Part shown: positions 9,717 through 17,734 of the stretch, one piece after another | Position numbering within the stretch: the stretch's first letter is position 1 | How the letters are laid out: every line of letters begins with the position of its first letter | Source of the DNA: an uncultured Roseburia sp. | GTDB taxonomy: Bacteria > Bacillota > Clostridia > Lachnospirales > Lachnospiraceae | Direction of reading: 5' to 3' | Assembly (NCBI GenBank): GCA_947567625.1 | Contig: CANONN010000005.1 | Span: 1 to 64,000 of the forward strand | Length of the DNA stretch: 64,000 nucleotides | Made by a program: the position numbers and the translations under genes | Notes under the pieces: generated by a model | The model's input: only the letters and a program-made list of their open reading frames with translations | What the model was told of the DNA's origin: nothing | Databases searched by the model: none

Positions 9717-9962
9717 GCATGCAACTGCGCACTTGCTGCGCAGTTAGCAGCCAGTAGTGTTGAATTGCAGGGAATCCGCTCCTTTGCCGCAGGCAAATTA
9801 AAAATGGAGCGGATTCTGTAACAGGGAAGCCAGGCGTAACCTTTTAGCCTGCAACCGCGCACTTGTTGCGCAATTAGCAGCCAGTAGTGTTGAATAGCCC
9901 AAAATCCGCTCCTTTGCCGCAGGCAAATTAAAAATGGAGCGGATTTCGTAACAGGGAAGCCG
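9717..9962. repeat. two direct copies of a palindrome-rich intergenic element
   Basis: Two copies of about 116 bp (9717-9832 and 9847-9962, period 130) are nearly identical. Each contains a hairpin TGCGCA-cttgc-TGCGCA (the second copy is diverged) and a larger nested structure in which AATCCGCTCC pairs with GGAGCGGATT around an inner TTTGCC-gca-GGCAAA. No convincing coding capacity was seen. It fills most of the gap between pyrD and the gene at 10140. A lone GGAGCGGATT recurs at 17595. Confidence 0.8.
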
Positions 9963-9977
9963 AAGGCTGAACTGTTA
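9949..9977. repeat. small palindrome TAACAG...GCCGAAGGC...CTGTTA
   Basis: A hairpin with outer arms TAACAG and CTGTTA and an inner GCC-gaa-GGC stem. It overlaps the end of the second large repeat copy. A very similar hairpin occurs at 53299-53329. Confidence 0.6.
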
Positions 9978-10139
9978 CAGCCAGGCTTAATTGTTACGAA
10001 AAAAGAGTTGCATATCAGTAAACAATGAGAGTATAATAGATGCAAAAGTATATCGTTTTGGGAGATCGACAGAAGGTGACGGGCAGCGGAACATGACAGG
10101 CAGTTTTGACTGCCGTGCCAGGAAAGGAAAGGGTAAGAG

Positions 10140-10526
10140 ATGAAGAATTATGAGAAACCGGCAGTGATAATCCCGGAGGGATTTGCGGAGGGCGTTTATC
10201 TGGCAAGCGGAGCGCAGACAGGCGGTGACAGTGCTTCCGACGTCACATACACGACGCGTATGGAGGATGCCTGGAGCGGCGTGAAGTATTGTTATGTGAC
10301 CGTGACAAACAATGCCGATGCAGAGAAAGCCGATTGGCAGATCGTACTCACGGCGGAGGGAACGCTCACGGGCGCACAGATTTACAATGGCTGGCTGGCG
10401 AGCGCCACAGTGGATGGCAGCAAGATCACCGTGACGCCGGGAGGCGGCGGAGTGCTCGCAGCGGGTGCGAGTGTTGAGATTCAGGTAGTGGTAAACTACA
10501 GCGGGGACACGATTGTGGTAAAGTAA
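10140..10526 (+). CDS. Small protein with peptide-leader-like N-terminus and CBM2-like domain
   Basis: A 128-residue protein with GGAAAGGG nine bases upstream of its ATG. Residues 1-24 (MKNYEKPAVIIPEGFAEGVY plus LASG) resemble the acidic leader segments of some clostridial precursor peptides and are not a Sec signal. Residues about 35-128 look like a carbohydrate-binding module family 2 beta-sandwich: VKYCYVTVTNNADAEKADWQ, a conserved YNGWLASATV, then VLAAGASVEIQVVVNYSG. CBM2 domains normally sit on secreted glycosidases, so a stand-alone copy without a signal peptide is odd. No modification enzyme or transporter lies next to it. It has its own terminator. The function is not known to me; CBM2-like similarity is moderately sure, the leader idea is weak. 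Confidence 0.7.
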   Translation: MKNYEKPAVIIPEGFAEGVYLASGAQTGGDSASDVTYTTRMEDAWSGVKYCYVTVTNNADAEKADWQIVLTAEGTLTGAQIYNGWLASATVDGSKITVTPGGGGVLAAGASVEIQVVVNYSGDTIVVK

Positions 10527-10555
10527 CACATATAGTAGTTGAAGATAAGACATCA

Positions 10556-10582
10556 GGTGCGCGTATCACGCGCACCTTTTTT
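10556..10582 (+). terminator. intrinsic terminator
   Basis: A GGTGCGCGT-atc-ACGCGCACC stem followed by six T. It ends the transcript of the CBM2-like gene. Confidence 0.9.
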
Positions 10583-10708
10583 GCGCAGATCCGCATATTG
10601 AATTTAGCTGCTGACACTGCATGTGGGCTGCGCGGCACATTTTTTATCTTTGCTGCATACGATACATTGAGAAAAAGAGGCCCAACAGCCAGAAAAAGGA
10701 AGAGGGCA

Positions 10709-11488
10709 ATGTGCGTACTTCTGGGGTTAATGATACCGTTTTTGGGAACCGCACTGGGTTCTGCCATGGTATTTTTCATAAAAAATAAGATGAGCAGCGG
10801 ACTGCAAAAACTGCTGCTCGGTTTTGCTTCGGGCGTGATGATCGCGGCGTCGGTGTGGTCGCTTTTAATTCCGGCGATTTCTCTAGCGGGAGAACAGGGG
10901 AAGGTTGCGTGGGTGCCGGCGACTGTGGGTTTTTTGCTTGGTATCTTGTTTTTCCTCGCGCTAAATGGCATGATGCCTCATTTGCGTATCGAGAGCGCGG
11001 GGGTTTTGGGCGCGCAGGCAAAGAGCAGGAAGCGTACCATGCTGGTTTTGGCAGTGACGCTGCACAATATTCCAGAGGGAATGGCAGTGGGGGTTACATT
11101 TGCAGGGGCGATGATCGGCGATATGGGAATTACAATGGCGGGAGCTTTTGCGCTGGCACTCGGGATTGCCATTCAAAATTTCCCGGAAGGCGCGATTATT
11201 TCCCTGCCGTTGTGCAGTGAGGACATTTCCAAAATGAGGGCATTTTTTTACGGCGCCATGTCCGGGATTGTGGAACCTTTGGGGGCGGTGATTACGATTT
11301 TATTCACCCGCCACGTCGTTTCGGTGTTGCCCTATTTTTTGTCTTTTGCTGCGGGAGCGATGCTCTATGTCGTGGTGGAGGAATTGATTCCCGAATTAAA
11401 ACAGGGCGAGGAGGATGACAGCCGTGGAACAATCGGGGTGGCGGTTGGTTTTGCTCTGATGATGATCTTGGATGTGGCGCTCGGATAA
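10709..11488 (+). CDS. ZIP-family metal transporter
   Basis: A 259-residue membrane protein of the ZIP family (ZupT/GufA-like), which imports divalent metal such as zinc. The helix IV and V metal-site signatures are visible as LHNIPEGMAVG and IQNFPEGAIISLPL, plus about eight hydrophobic helices. I chose the ATG at 10709 because AAGGAAGAGGG lies just upstream and the protein then begins MCVLLGLMIPFLGTALGSA as in the family; upstream in-frame ATG codons fall in the previous intergenic region. No metal regulator or partner is adjacent. Confidence 0.87.
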   Translation: MCVLLGLMIPFLGTALGSAMVFFIKNKMSSGLQKLLLGFASGVMIAASVWSLLIPAISLAGEQGKVAWVPATVGFLLGILFFLALNGMMPHLRIESAGVLGAQAKSRKRTMLVLAVTLHNIPEGMAVGVTFAGAMIGDMGITMAGAFALALGIAIQNFPEGAIISLPLCSEDISKMRAFFYGAMSGIVEPLGAVITILFTRHVVSVLPYFLSFAAGAMLYVVVEELIPELKQGEEDDSRGTIGVAVGFALMMILDVALG

Positions 11489-11575
11489 AGACCGCATAAA
11501 GCGCGCAGGACCGCAGGGCGGTATAGCCCAAAGCCGCCAAAATCAGTTGATAAAGCGTCAAAAAACGGCAAATCA

Positions 11576-11604
11576 TTGCAACTAAATTTTATTGCTGTTA
11601 TAAT
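11576..11604 (+). promoter_or_regulatory. predicted promoter of the STAS gene
   Basis: TTGCAA and TATAAT with a 17-base spacer, 60 bases before the ATG at 11664. Confidence 0.65.
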
Positions 11605-11663
11605 TAATGCATATATATTGTCGAAGTATCGGTTGTGTCAGTGGCGAAGAGAGGAAACGGGAT

Positions 11664-11969
11664 ATGACGATTGAGGTATGGAGAGACAACGAAAGACTGA
11701 CGGTCAAGCTGCTGGGCAGTCTGGATGAAGTCGCCGCTGATCAGCTTGAGAAGACGCTTGATGGCAGACTGCTGTCTGTCCCTATGTTTGTGCTGGATGT
11801 TACAGGACTTACATGTCTATCTTCTGCGGGCCTCAGGGTCTTTTACCGGGCACATCAAATGATGAAAAGACAAAAGAGCGTGATGCTCATCAAGGGGGTC
11901 GGGCAGGAGACGGAGCAGATTTTTCGTGAGACCGGTTTTGCGGATGTTTTCGATTACTTTGTCGACTGA
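11664..11969 (+). CDS. STAS-domain protein (anti-sigma factor antagonist type)
   Basis: A 101-residue single-domain STAS protein of the SpoIIAA/RsbV class, which binds a serine-kinase anti-sigma factor and is switched by phosphorylation of a serine. The motif LDVTGLTCLSSAGLRVFYRA carries the likely phospho-acceptor Ser. GAGGAAACGG precedes the ATG. No anti-sigma kinase or sigma factor gene is adjacent, so the partner must be elsewhere; stand-alone STAS proteins of this kind are common in Lachnospiraceae. Confidence 0.8.
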   Translation: MTIEVWRDNERLTVKLLGSLDEVAADQLEKTLDGRLLSVPMFVLDVTGLTCLSSAGLRVFYRAHQMMKRQKSVMLIKGVGQETEQIFRETGFADVFDYFVD

Positions 11970-12029
11970 CGATGGAGAAAGGAAAGCGCTCCGTAATGCT
12001 ACAGCACAAAAACATACAAACATAGGCGC

Positions 12030-12058
12030 TTGACCAAAAATCCATAAAGCGGTATCCT
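12030..12058 (+). promoter_or_regulatory. predicted promoter of the small membrane protein gene
   Basis: TTGACC and TATCCT with a 17-base spacer, 49 bases before the ATG at 12107. Confidence 0.5.
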
Positions 12059-12106
12059 GAATAAAAATAGTCACATTCTGTGATAAACAAAGGAGGAGTT
12101 TTATTT

Positions 12107-12403
12107 ATGAGAAAAATAGCTCATACACTGGGAATTGCTTTTATGATTTTGGGGATTATCGGCTCTATCGCCTTGGCGCGTACGAATGGCGTTACGATAG
12201 ACTACGATTCCTATCGCGTTGTCGGAGAGCGAAGCATCTTTCTCACGATAGTTTGGTTTGCAGCCGGCATTTTTGGCACGGCGGTCGGCACGGTAATATT
12301 ATTTGCACTCAGCGAGATTTTGGAGAATCAGGAGATGCTTTACAGGAGAATTTCAGCGGTGGAGGAAAATGTAGAGCAGATGTGTAAGGAGCACAAAAAT
12401 TAA
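12107..12403 (+). CDS. Small two-TM membrane protein, function unknown
   Basis: A 98-residue protein with AGGAGG before the ATG at 12107. Two hydrophobic segments are visible (IAHTLGIAFMILGIIGSIALA and IFLTIVWFAAGIFGTAVGTVILFAL), separated by a polar loop, followed by a charged helical tail (ENQEMLYRRISAVEENVEQM) that could form a short coiled coil. I do not recognise the family. It is a single-gene unit with its own promoter and terminator. Confidence 0.7.
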   Translation: MRKIAHTLGIAFMILGIIGSIALARTNGVTIDYDSYRVVGERSIFLTIVWFAAGIFGTAVGTVILFALSEILENQEMLYRRISAVEENVEQMCKEHKN

Positions 12404-12436
12404 CAACGATATCGATCTTTACATAAGCGCGAAAGG

Positions 12437-12464
12437 GATTCCGGGAAGACTCGGAATCTTTTTT
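12437..12464 (+). terminator. intrinsic terminator
   Basis: The arms GATTCCG and CGGAATC are followed by TTTTTT. Confidence 0.85.
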
Positions 12465-12477
12465 GTTGCGCCATTAT

Positions 12478-12506
12478 TTGCTTTTTTATGGGAATACTAC
12501 TATAAT
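12478..12506 (+). promoter_or_regulatory. predicted promoter of the alpha/beta hydrolase gene
   Basis: TTGCTT and a perfect TATAAT with a 17-base spacer, 65 bases before the ATG at 12572. Confidence 0.6.
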
Positions 12507-12571
12507 ATGCCATAATGCCAGAATATGCGGGGATAGAAACCGCTGTCTGCCAATCAGGAAAAGAGGGAAAA

Positions 12572-13546
12572 ATGATGAGAGATAAAGTGATGAAAAGTAT
12601 TGGCGCTATTTGCGCAGTGTTTACCGTTTTTATGGCGTCCGGCTGGTCTTTTTTTAAGATGATTGTCTGCTGCAAGGAAAATAAAAGGCTGATGAAAAAG
12701 AAATGGTTTGCGCTCTCGCACACCAAGGTAAACCATCCCAGATATAAGTTTGAACAGGAGTATGAGGAGGGAAAAGCATGGTGCATGCGGCAGCAAATGC
12801 GTGACTGCTATATCAAGAGCGCAGACGGCTTAAAGCTGCATGCTTCCTATCTGCCGGCAGAGCAGGCCAGAAGGATTGTGCTCTTAAGCCACGGATATAA
12901 AGGCAGCGGGTTCGGCGACTTTGCGTATATTTCACGCTTCCTCCATGAGAACCATTGCGACCTGCTCTTTCTTGACCAAAGGTGTTGCGGGGAGAGCGGC
13001 GGCGCGTATATAACTTTTGGGGCGATGGAGCAGTATGACGTACAGAAATGGGCGTACTATCTGGCCAAGCGCAACGATAGAAACCTTCCCATTTACCTCT
13101 ATGGGGAATCAATGGGGGCGGCTTCCGTGCTGATGGCATCCGGGCACAGTCTGCCGCAGGATGTGAAAGGGCTGATTGCAGACTGCGGATTTCGCTCGAT
13201 GAAGGGGCAGGTTCAGGATATGGCCGCTAATTGGTTTCATCTCCACTGGATTGGTTTGCTGCTGCTGCGCCTTGATTTGTTTTGCGCTCTGTTTGCAGGA
13301 TTTCGCATGAGGGATGCGGATACCTCACGGGCGATGAAGACCAACCAGAGGCCGGTATTGTTTTTCCACGGCGCCAAAGACACGTATGTAGACCCCGGGA
13401 ATTCGCTCTACAATTATTCTTTGTGCCGGGCGCCGAAAGAGCTTGTCGTGATACCCGAAGCAAGGCATCTTTGCAGCGCGTACGAAGAACCCCAGTTGTA
13501 CCGGGAAAAATTAATGGGATTTTTTGAAACGATAGAAAGCAAATAA
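12572..13546 (+). CDS. Membrane-anchored alpha/beta hydrolase
   Basis: A 324-residue serine hydrolase with one N-terminal transmembrane helix (about residues 8-30). The fold shows an oxyanion-type LLSHGYKGSG, then FLDQRCCGESGG, the nucleophile elbow YGESMGAAS (Ser180), an acid in FFHGAKDTYVD and a His in PEARHLCSAY, so the catalytic triad is complete. It resembles the YqkD/BEM46-like group of hydrolases. The substrate is unknown; esterase, acyltransferase or thioesterase action all fit. It lies 123 bases upstream of the condensation/carrier/ligase operon in the same direction, so a role in releasing or trimming that product is possible but unproven. GAAAAGAGGGA precedes the ATG. Confidence 0.8.
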   Translation: MMRDKVMKSIGAICAVFTVFMASGWSFFKMIVCCKENKRLMKKKWFALSHTKVNHPRYKFEQEYEEGKAWCMRQQMRDCYIKSADGLKLHASYLPAEQARRIVLLSHGYKGSGFGDFAYISRFLHENHCDLLFLDQRCCGESGGAYITFGAMEQYDVQKWAYYLAKRNDRNLPIYLYGESMGAASVLMASGHSLPQDVKGLIADCGFRSMKGQVQDMAANWFHLHWIGLLLLRLDLFCALFAGFRMRDADTSRAMKTNQRPVLFFHGAKDTYVDPGNSLYNYSLCRAPKELVVIPEARHLCSAYEEPQLYREKLMGFFETIESK

Positions 13547-13669
13547 AATAACAAGTGATGCAAAGTCTCGGTCAATTTTGGGTAAACTGTTTGCTAAGTC
13601 CCAAAGGGGGTAGAAATCAGAATCAAAATGTGTTAGGTTCTCATCAGAAAGAAAAAGAGGAGGTCGTGC

Positions 13670-15055
13670 ATGAGAGAATATTATCCATTGACAGCGGCAC
13701 AAAAAATGCATCACAATTGGATTTTGGATTACAAGACACAGCAGGTATCGGGGGTCAGCGTTGTGGCATCCCTGAAAGCAGCGCTTGATTTTGGCCTGTT
13801 GAAAAAATGTATCCAGTTGGAATTTGAGCGCTATGGGTGCATGAGAATCCGTTTTACCAAACCCGATGCAAACGGGGAAGTAAAACAGTATATTGTGGAA
13901 AAGGAAACCAGGGATATTCCGCTTAAGGATTTGTCGGGCATGAGCCTGGCTGAGGCGGACAATCTGATGCAGCAGTGGGCGTATGTGACGTTTGACGGGG
14001 ATGATATTCCATTGTGCGATGTGACCATGGTAAAGCTTGCGGAGGGTTACAACGGCTTTTTTATCCATATGGACCACAGATTGATCGATTCCTGCGGATT
14101 GGTAGTGATGATCAACGACCTGATGCAGCTGTACACGCATTATCGTTTTGGCTCCGAATACCCGAAGGATTTGGCGGACTTTGAGATGGTGCTCGAAAAA
14201 GACCTGAAAAAGGCGGGCAACGAAAAGCGCGCGGCCAAGGACAAAAAGTTTTGGGACGACCAGTTAGACGCGCTGGGGGAGCCGCTTTATTCGGACATCC
14301 AGGGGCCGTCTGTTCTCGAGGAGGCCAGAAAGCGGCACGGCGACAAAAACCTAAGAGCCGCCGATATCGAGTTAAAAAATTTATTTGTGGCGGTGAAAGA
14401 TTATGTGTTAGAGCCGGAGCCCACGAGAAACCTGATTGCATTTTGCATGAACCATCAGCTTTCCATGACCAACCTGTTGCTGCTTGGCATAAGGACTTAT
14501 CTGTCAAAAGTCAATAACGGGCAGGAGGATATTACGATCGAAAACTTTATTTCACGGCGGTCGACGCATGACGAGTGGACATCGGGCGGCAGCAGAACGA
14601 TCATGTTCCCCTGCAGAACAGTGATTCCTCCCGAGATGGAATTTTTGGCGGCCGCGTATGAGATTCAGAATGTGCAGAACAGAATCTATATGCACAGCAA
14701 TTATGACCCGGCGCTGATTGTGGAGGAGATGAGGAAACGCTACCACACGCCGGAGCACACCACATACGAGAGCTGTTATCTGACCTATCAGCCGATGCCG
14801 GTTAAGATGGACAATCCACATCTTGAAAGTATTGCGCAACATTCCAAATGGTTTGCCAACGGGGCGGCTACCAAGAAAATGTATCTGACCGTCTCCCATA
14901 CGGAGTACGGCGGCATGAACTTTTCTTATCATTACCAGACCGCTCATCTGGAAGAACATGATATGGAGCTGTTGTATTATTATATGATGCGGATTCTCTT
15001 TAAAGGAATCGCCGAACCGGATATGACCATCGGGGAAATCATGGAGCAAATATAA
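13670..15055 (+). CDS. Stand-alone condensation-domain protein
   Basis: A 461-residue protein with the fold of an NRPS condensation domain or related acyltransferase (the HxxxD superfamily that also holds PapA-type and wax ester synthases). It begins MREYYPLTAAQKMHHNW like many condensation domains. The active-site motif is HMDHRLIDSCG, with catalytic His136 and Asp140; the first His of the usual HHxxxD is Asp135. A C-terminal latch region with GGMNFSYHYQT is present. No adenylation or carrier module is fused; both are separate genes directly downstream (36 and 284 bases on). It probably transfers an acyl group from the carrier protein to a free amine or alcohol. AGGAGG lies eight bases before the ATG. 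Confidence 0.85.
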   Translation: MREYYPLTAAQKMHHNWILDYKTQQVSGVSVVASLKAALDFGLLKKCIQLEFERYGCMRIRFTKPDANGEVKQYIVEKETRDIPLKDLSGMSLAEADNLMQQWAYVTFDGDDIPLCDVTMVKLAEGYNGFFIHMDHRLIDSCGLVVMINDLMQLYTHYRFGSEYPKDLADFEMVLEKDLKKAGNEKRAAKDKKFWDDQLDALGEPLYSDIQGPSVLEEARKRHGDKNLRAADIELKNLFVAVKDYVLEPEPTRNLIAFCMNHQLSMTNLLLLGIRTYLSKVNNGQEDITIENFISRRSTHDEWTSGGSRTIMFPCRTVIPPEMEFLAAAYEIQNVQNRIYMHSNYDPALIVEEMRKRYHTPEHTTYESCYLTYQPMPVKMDNPHLESIAQHSKWFANGAATKKMYLTVSHTEYGGMNFSYHYQTAHLEEHDMELLYYYMMRILFKGIAEPDMTIGEIMEQI

Positions 15056-15091
15056 ATAGGGATGATGCGGAACTTAAAATAGGAGGAAAAA

Positions 15092-15331
15092 ATGGATCAG
15101 GAATTGCAGTTTAAGACGATTGTAGCACAGTATTGTGAGGTAAAACCGGAGGAAATGACAAATGATATGAGATTCCGGGAAGATCTGGGCTTTAGTTCCC
15201 TTGACTTTATGTCTTTTCTGGGGGAACTGGAAGATACGTTTGACATTGAGCTCGAGGAGGAACATGCGCTGCAGGTTGTCACGATCGCGCAGGCGCTGGA
15301 ATTATTGGATAAGTTGCAGCAGGAGGTGTAA
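15092..15331 (+). CDS. Acyl carrier protein
   Basis: A 79-residue four-helix carrier protein. The phosphopantetheine site is DLGFSSLDFMSFL, with Ser36 as the attachment residue; the usual Asp before it is Ser35. Helix II and III are acidic (LEDTFDIELEEEHAL), as in acyl and D-alanyl carriers. AGGAGG lies just before the ATG. It sits between the condensation protein and the AMP ligase, eight bases from the latter, and is best read as their dedicated shuttle rather than the fatty acid synthase ACP. No phosphopantetheinyl transferase is in the window. Confidence 0.9.
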   Translation: MDQELQFKTIVAQYCEVKPEEMTNDMRFREDLGFSSLDFMSFLGELEDTFDIELEEEHALQVVTIAQALELLDKLQQEV

Positions 15332-15339
15332 AAGGAAAA

Positions 15340-16896
15340 ATGGGAATGTTGATTCGTGATATCTTGGAAAATAGTGAAAAAGAGTTCGCCGAAATCAAGG
15401 CGGTAAAGTGGCTGCATAAAAAGGACATTTTAGAGAGAAGCTACCATGAGCTGGCGGGACATGTGGTGACGATAAGAAAGGGACTGCTCAAAGAGGGATT
15501 CTCTGGAAAGCATATCGCTTTGATCGGCGCCAGTTCCGTGGAATGGATTGAAAGCTATCTGGCGGTTATTACCGGTGATACGGTTGCGGTGCCGCTCGAT
15601 GCGGGCCTTTCGGGCGAGGATTTGATCGATCTGATCAATCGGTCGGATGCGGAGGCGCTCTTTTTAAGCCCGAAGAATCAGGCGCTTTTGGATGCGGTTT
15701 TGGCAGAGTGTCCGAAGATTAGAAAGATCTGGATGCTTCAGGAGGAAAAGGCGGAAGCTGTCGATGAAAAAGTGGCCTCTCTGGCAGAGTTAAAGAAAGC
15801 GGGAGAAAACAGCCAGGCTGACGCGGAAAGGCCGTCTGCCGATGATGTGGCGACCATTATTTTTACGTCGGGTACGACCGGAAAGAGCAAAGGAGTGATG
15901 TTGACGCAGAATAACTTGGCGGCCAACGTGATCGCTGTCAACTACACGGCCGACCCCGGCACCGTTATGCTGAGCGTACTGCCGATTCACCATGCATTTT
16001 GTCTGGTGATGGATTGGCTCAAGGGATTTTCGCTTGGCGCTACCGTGTGTATCAACGATTCTCTGCTGCATCTTGTGAAAAATATGAGTGTCTTCCAGCC
16101 GGAAGTGATACTGATGGTACCGATGATGGTGGAGACAATCTATAAAAGGCTTGCGGCGGCTGACCCGGCAATACCCAAACAGGCCCTGGCCGCGCATGTA
16201 TTTGGCGGCAGGCTCAAGATTATCTTTACCGGAGGCGCGCATCTTGACCCCTATTATATCGAGCAGTTTGCGGAATACGGCGTGAATATCTACGAGGGAT
16301 ACGGCATGTCGGAATGTTCCCCGGTCATCAGTTCCAATATGCCGGGAGATCACAAGCCGGGTTCGATCGGAAGGCCGCTCGCCAACGCCGAGATCGCATT
16401 TGACAACGGGGAGATACTGGTAAGAGGAAGCAGCGTCATGAAAGGATACTATCAAATGCCGGAGGAGACTGCCGAGACATTAAAGGACGGCTGGTTACAT
16501 ACCGGCGACAAGGGATATCTCGATGAAGACGGTTTCCTGTTTATCAACGGGCGTGTGAAGAACCTGATTATTCTTTCCAACGGCGAGAATATTTCGCCGG
16601 AGGAGATCGAGAATAAGCTTTCGCTCGGCGCGCTGGTCGGCGAGGTGATCGTCACAGGTGAGAACAACGGACTGACGGCGAGGATCTATCCTGACATGGA
16701 AGTCGTTCAGGCCAAGGGTCTGGATGAAGAGGCTGTCAGAGCCGGAATCCAGGAGTTTTTGGATCAGTACAATAAGACCCAGCCCACCTACCGCCAGATA
16801 ACAGGGCTTGTTGTGCGGAAAAATCCGTTTATCCGCAGTTCAACAAAGAAGATCAAGCGGCAGGAGGCATTGATCGACGAGCCGCTTCCTATGTGA
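15340..16896 (+). CDS. AMP-dependent acyl-acid ligase (ANL superfamily)
   Basis: A 518-residue adenylate-forming enzyme that should activate a carboxylic acid with ATP and load it on the neighbouring carrier protein. Motifs: IIFTSGTTGKSKGVMLTQNN (P-loop), YEGYGMSECSPVIS, TGDKGYLDEDGFLFINGR and the C-terminal catalytic lysine region RSSTKKIKRQEA. YGMSECSP and GRVKNLIILSNGENI are closer to fatty-acyl ligases than to amino-acid adenylation domains (NxYGPTE), so a fatty or aryl acid is the likelier substrate. Length is normal for a free-standing ligase. It is the last gene of the condensation operon and ends 11 bases before the convergent tetR gene. Confidence 0.88.
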   Translation: MGMLIRDILENSEKEFAEIKAVKWLHKKDILERSYHELAGHVVTIRKGLLKEGFSGKHIALIGASSVEWIESYLAVITGDTVAVPLDAGLSGEDLIDLINRSDAEALFLSPKNQALLDAVLAECPKIRKIWMLQEEKAEAVDEKVASLAELKKAGENSQADAERPSADDVATIIFTSGTTGKSKGVMLTQNNLAANVIAVNYTADPGTVMLSVLPIHHAFCLVMDWLKGFSLGATVCINDSLLHLVKNMSVFQPEVILMVPMMVETIYKRLAAADPAIPKQALAAHVFGGRLKIIFTGGAHLDPYYIEQFAEYGVNIYEGYGMSECSPVISSNMPGDHKPGSIGRPLANAEIAFDNGEILVRGSSVMKGYYQMPEETAETLKDGWLHTGDKGYLDEDGFLFINGRVKNLIILSNGENISPEEIENKLSLGALVGEVIVTGENNGLTARIYPDMEVVQAKGLDEEAVRAGIQEFLDQYNKTQPTYRQITGLVVRKNPFIRSSTKKIKRQEALIDEPLPM

Positions 16897-16907
16897 CAAA
16901 AATCTTT

Positions 16908-17486
16908 CTATGTGATAAAAGGGAGCATGACTGCCATAAAGGATTGGGTTAAAAGATCGGCGACGTCGTTGGCGGGAATCTGAAAATTCTCCGTGCTCCA
17001 TTTGTGCAGCACGCCGATCGTACTGCCGATCACGCAGGCGATCATATAGGAGAACGCTTCTTTGCTGTGGCGGGGCGGCGTGGTATCCTGCGTCACCCTG
17101 GCGACGTAGCGGTGAAACATGGTAATGAGTTTCTCAAAAAACGGCTCGCCTCCCGGATTTTTGAGGAGGTTGGCTAAAAACAGATTCGTTGTGGTGTACT
17201 CACAGATCGTCAGAAAGTAAGATTTGCAAATTTCTTTATCACTTTTGGGGTGAAAAGTCTCCATGAGGGAGAAGATATCCTTTATGGTCTTATCTTCGAT
17301 GGCGCTCACAAGAGCCGGAATGTTTTCGTAGTGGTTGTAGAACGTACTGCGGACGATTCCGGCTCTTTTGATAACGTCGGAAACGGTAATTTTATCGATA
17401 TCTTTTTCCCTGAGTACCAAAAAGAACGCGTCATAGATGGCTTCATCTGCGACATGGTAGCGCTCATCTTGTATATCATTTGTCAT
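16908..17486 (-). CDS. TetR-family transcriptional regulator
   Basis: A 192-residue regulator. The N-terminal helix-turn-helix is plain: KITVSDVIKRAGIVRSTFYNHYENIPALVSAI. The C-terminal half would be the ligand-binding and dimer domain (TetR_C-like). It is convergent with the ligase gene, and control of that operon through its acyl product is a plausible inference. I chose the ATG at 17486 because GAGG stands seven bases before it; an ATG at 17498 overlaps that ribosome site. Its leader carries one of the dispersed palindromic elements. A TATAAT (minus strand, 17551-17546) is the probable -10. Confidence 0.88.
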   Translation of the reverse strand: MTNDIQDERYHVADEAIYDAFFLVLREKDIDKITVSDVIKRAGIVRSTFYNHYENIPALVSAIEDKTIKDIFSLMETFHPKSDKEICKSYFLTICEYTTTNLFLANLLKNPGGEPFFEKLITMFHRYVARVTQDTTPPRHSKEAFSYMIACVIGSTIGVLHKWSTENFQIPANDVADLLTQSFMAVMLPFIT

Positions 17487-17492
17487 AACAGA

Positions 17493-17530
17493 CCTCATTT
17501 CTGCACGGCGAACAGCGTTTGCGTGTGCTT
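17493..17530 (-). repeat. dispersed palindromic leader element, copy before tetR
   Basis: On the minus strand the sequence shows GCAAAC-gct-GTTCGC followed by CGTGCAGAAATGAGG, which is the tetR ribosome site. The same end (TGCAGAAATGGAG) occurs at 53488-53500 and CGCAGAAATGAGG occurs at 23519-23531. Confidence 0.6.
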
Positions 17531-17696
17531 TGTTTCGTTACTTTTATTATAGCAAGCCGGCGGCGCGGCGGCTAGATTAAAAATGGCAAAATTTGGAGCG
17601 GATTGGGCTTTCATGGCGGGAGATCTGTTCCATGAAAAAAATAGAGAAAATGTGCCAAAACAGATGTTCTGTCTATAATCGTGCAGTTAATTCGTA

Positions 17697-17702
17697 TATA
17701 AT
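17697..17702 (+). promoter_or_regulatory. possible -10 box
   Basis: TATAAT stands 33 bases before the ATG at 17735. No good -35 is visible at 17-18 bases. Confidence 0.35.
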
Positions 17703-17734
17703 ATAGACTGTGATATATGGGGAGAAACGAAATT

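Noticed and set aside
9056-10045. 329-codon minus-strand frame over pyrD and the repeats
   Set aside because: It runs through pyrD antisense and both copies of the intergenic element; repeated peptide segments come from the duplicated DNA.
13670-16896. Condensation/carrier/ligase set as a dlt (D-alanylation) operon
   Set aside because: There is no DltB-like membrane acyltransferase or DltD; the first protein is a soluble condensation fold, and the ligase motifs are fatty-acyl-like.
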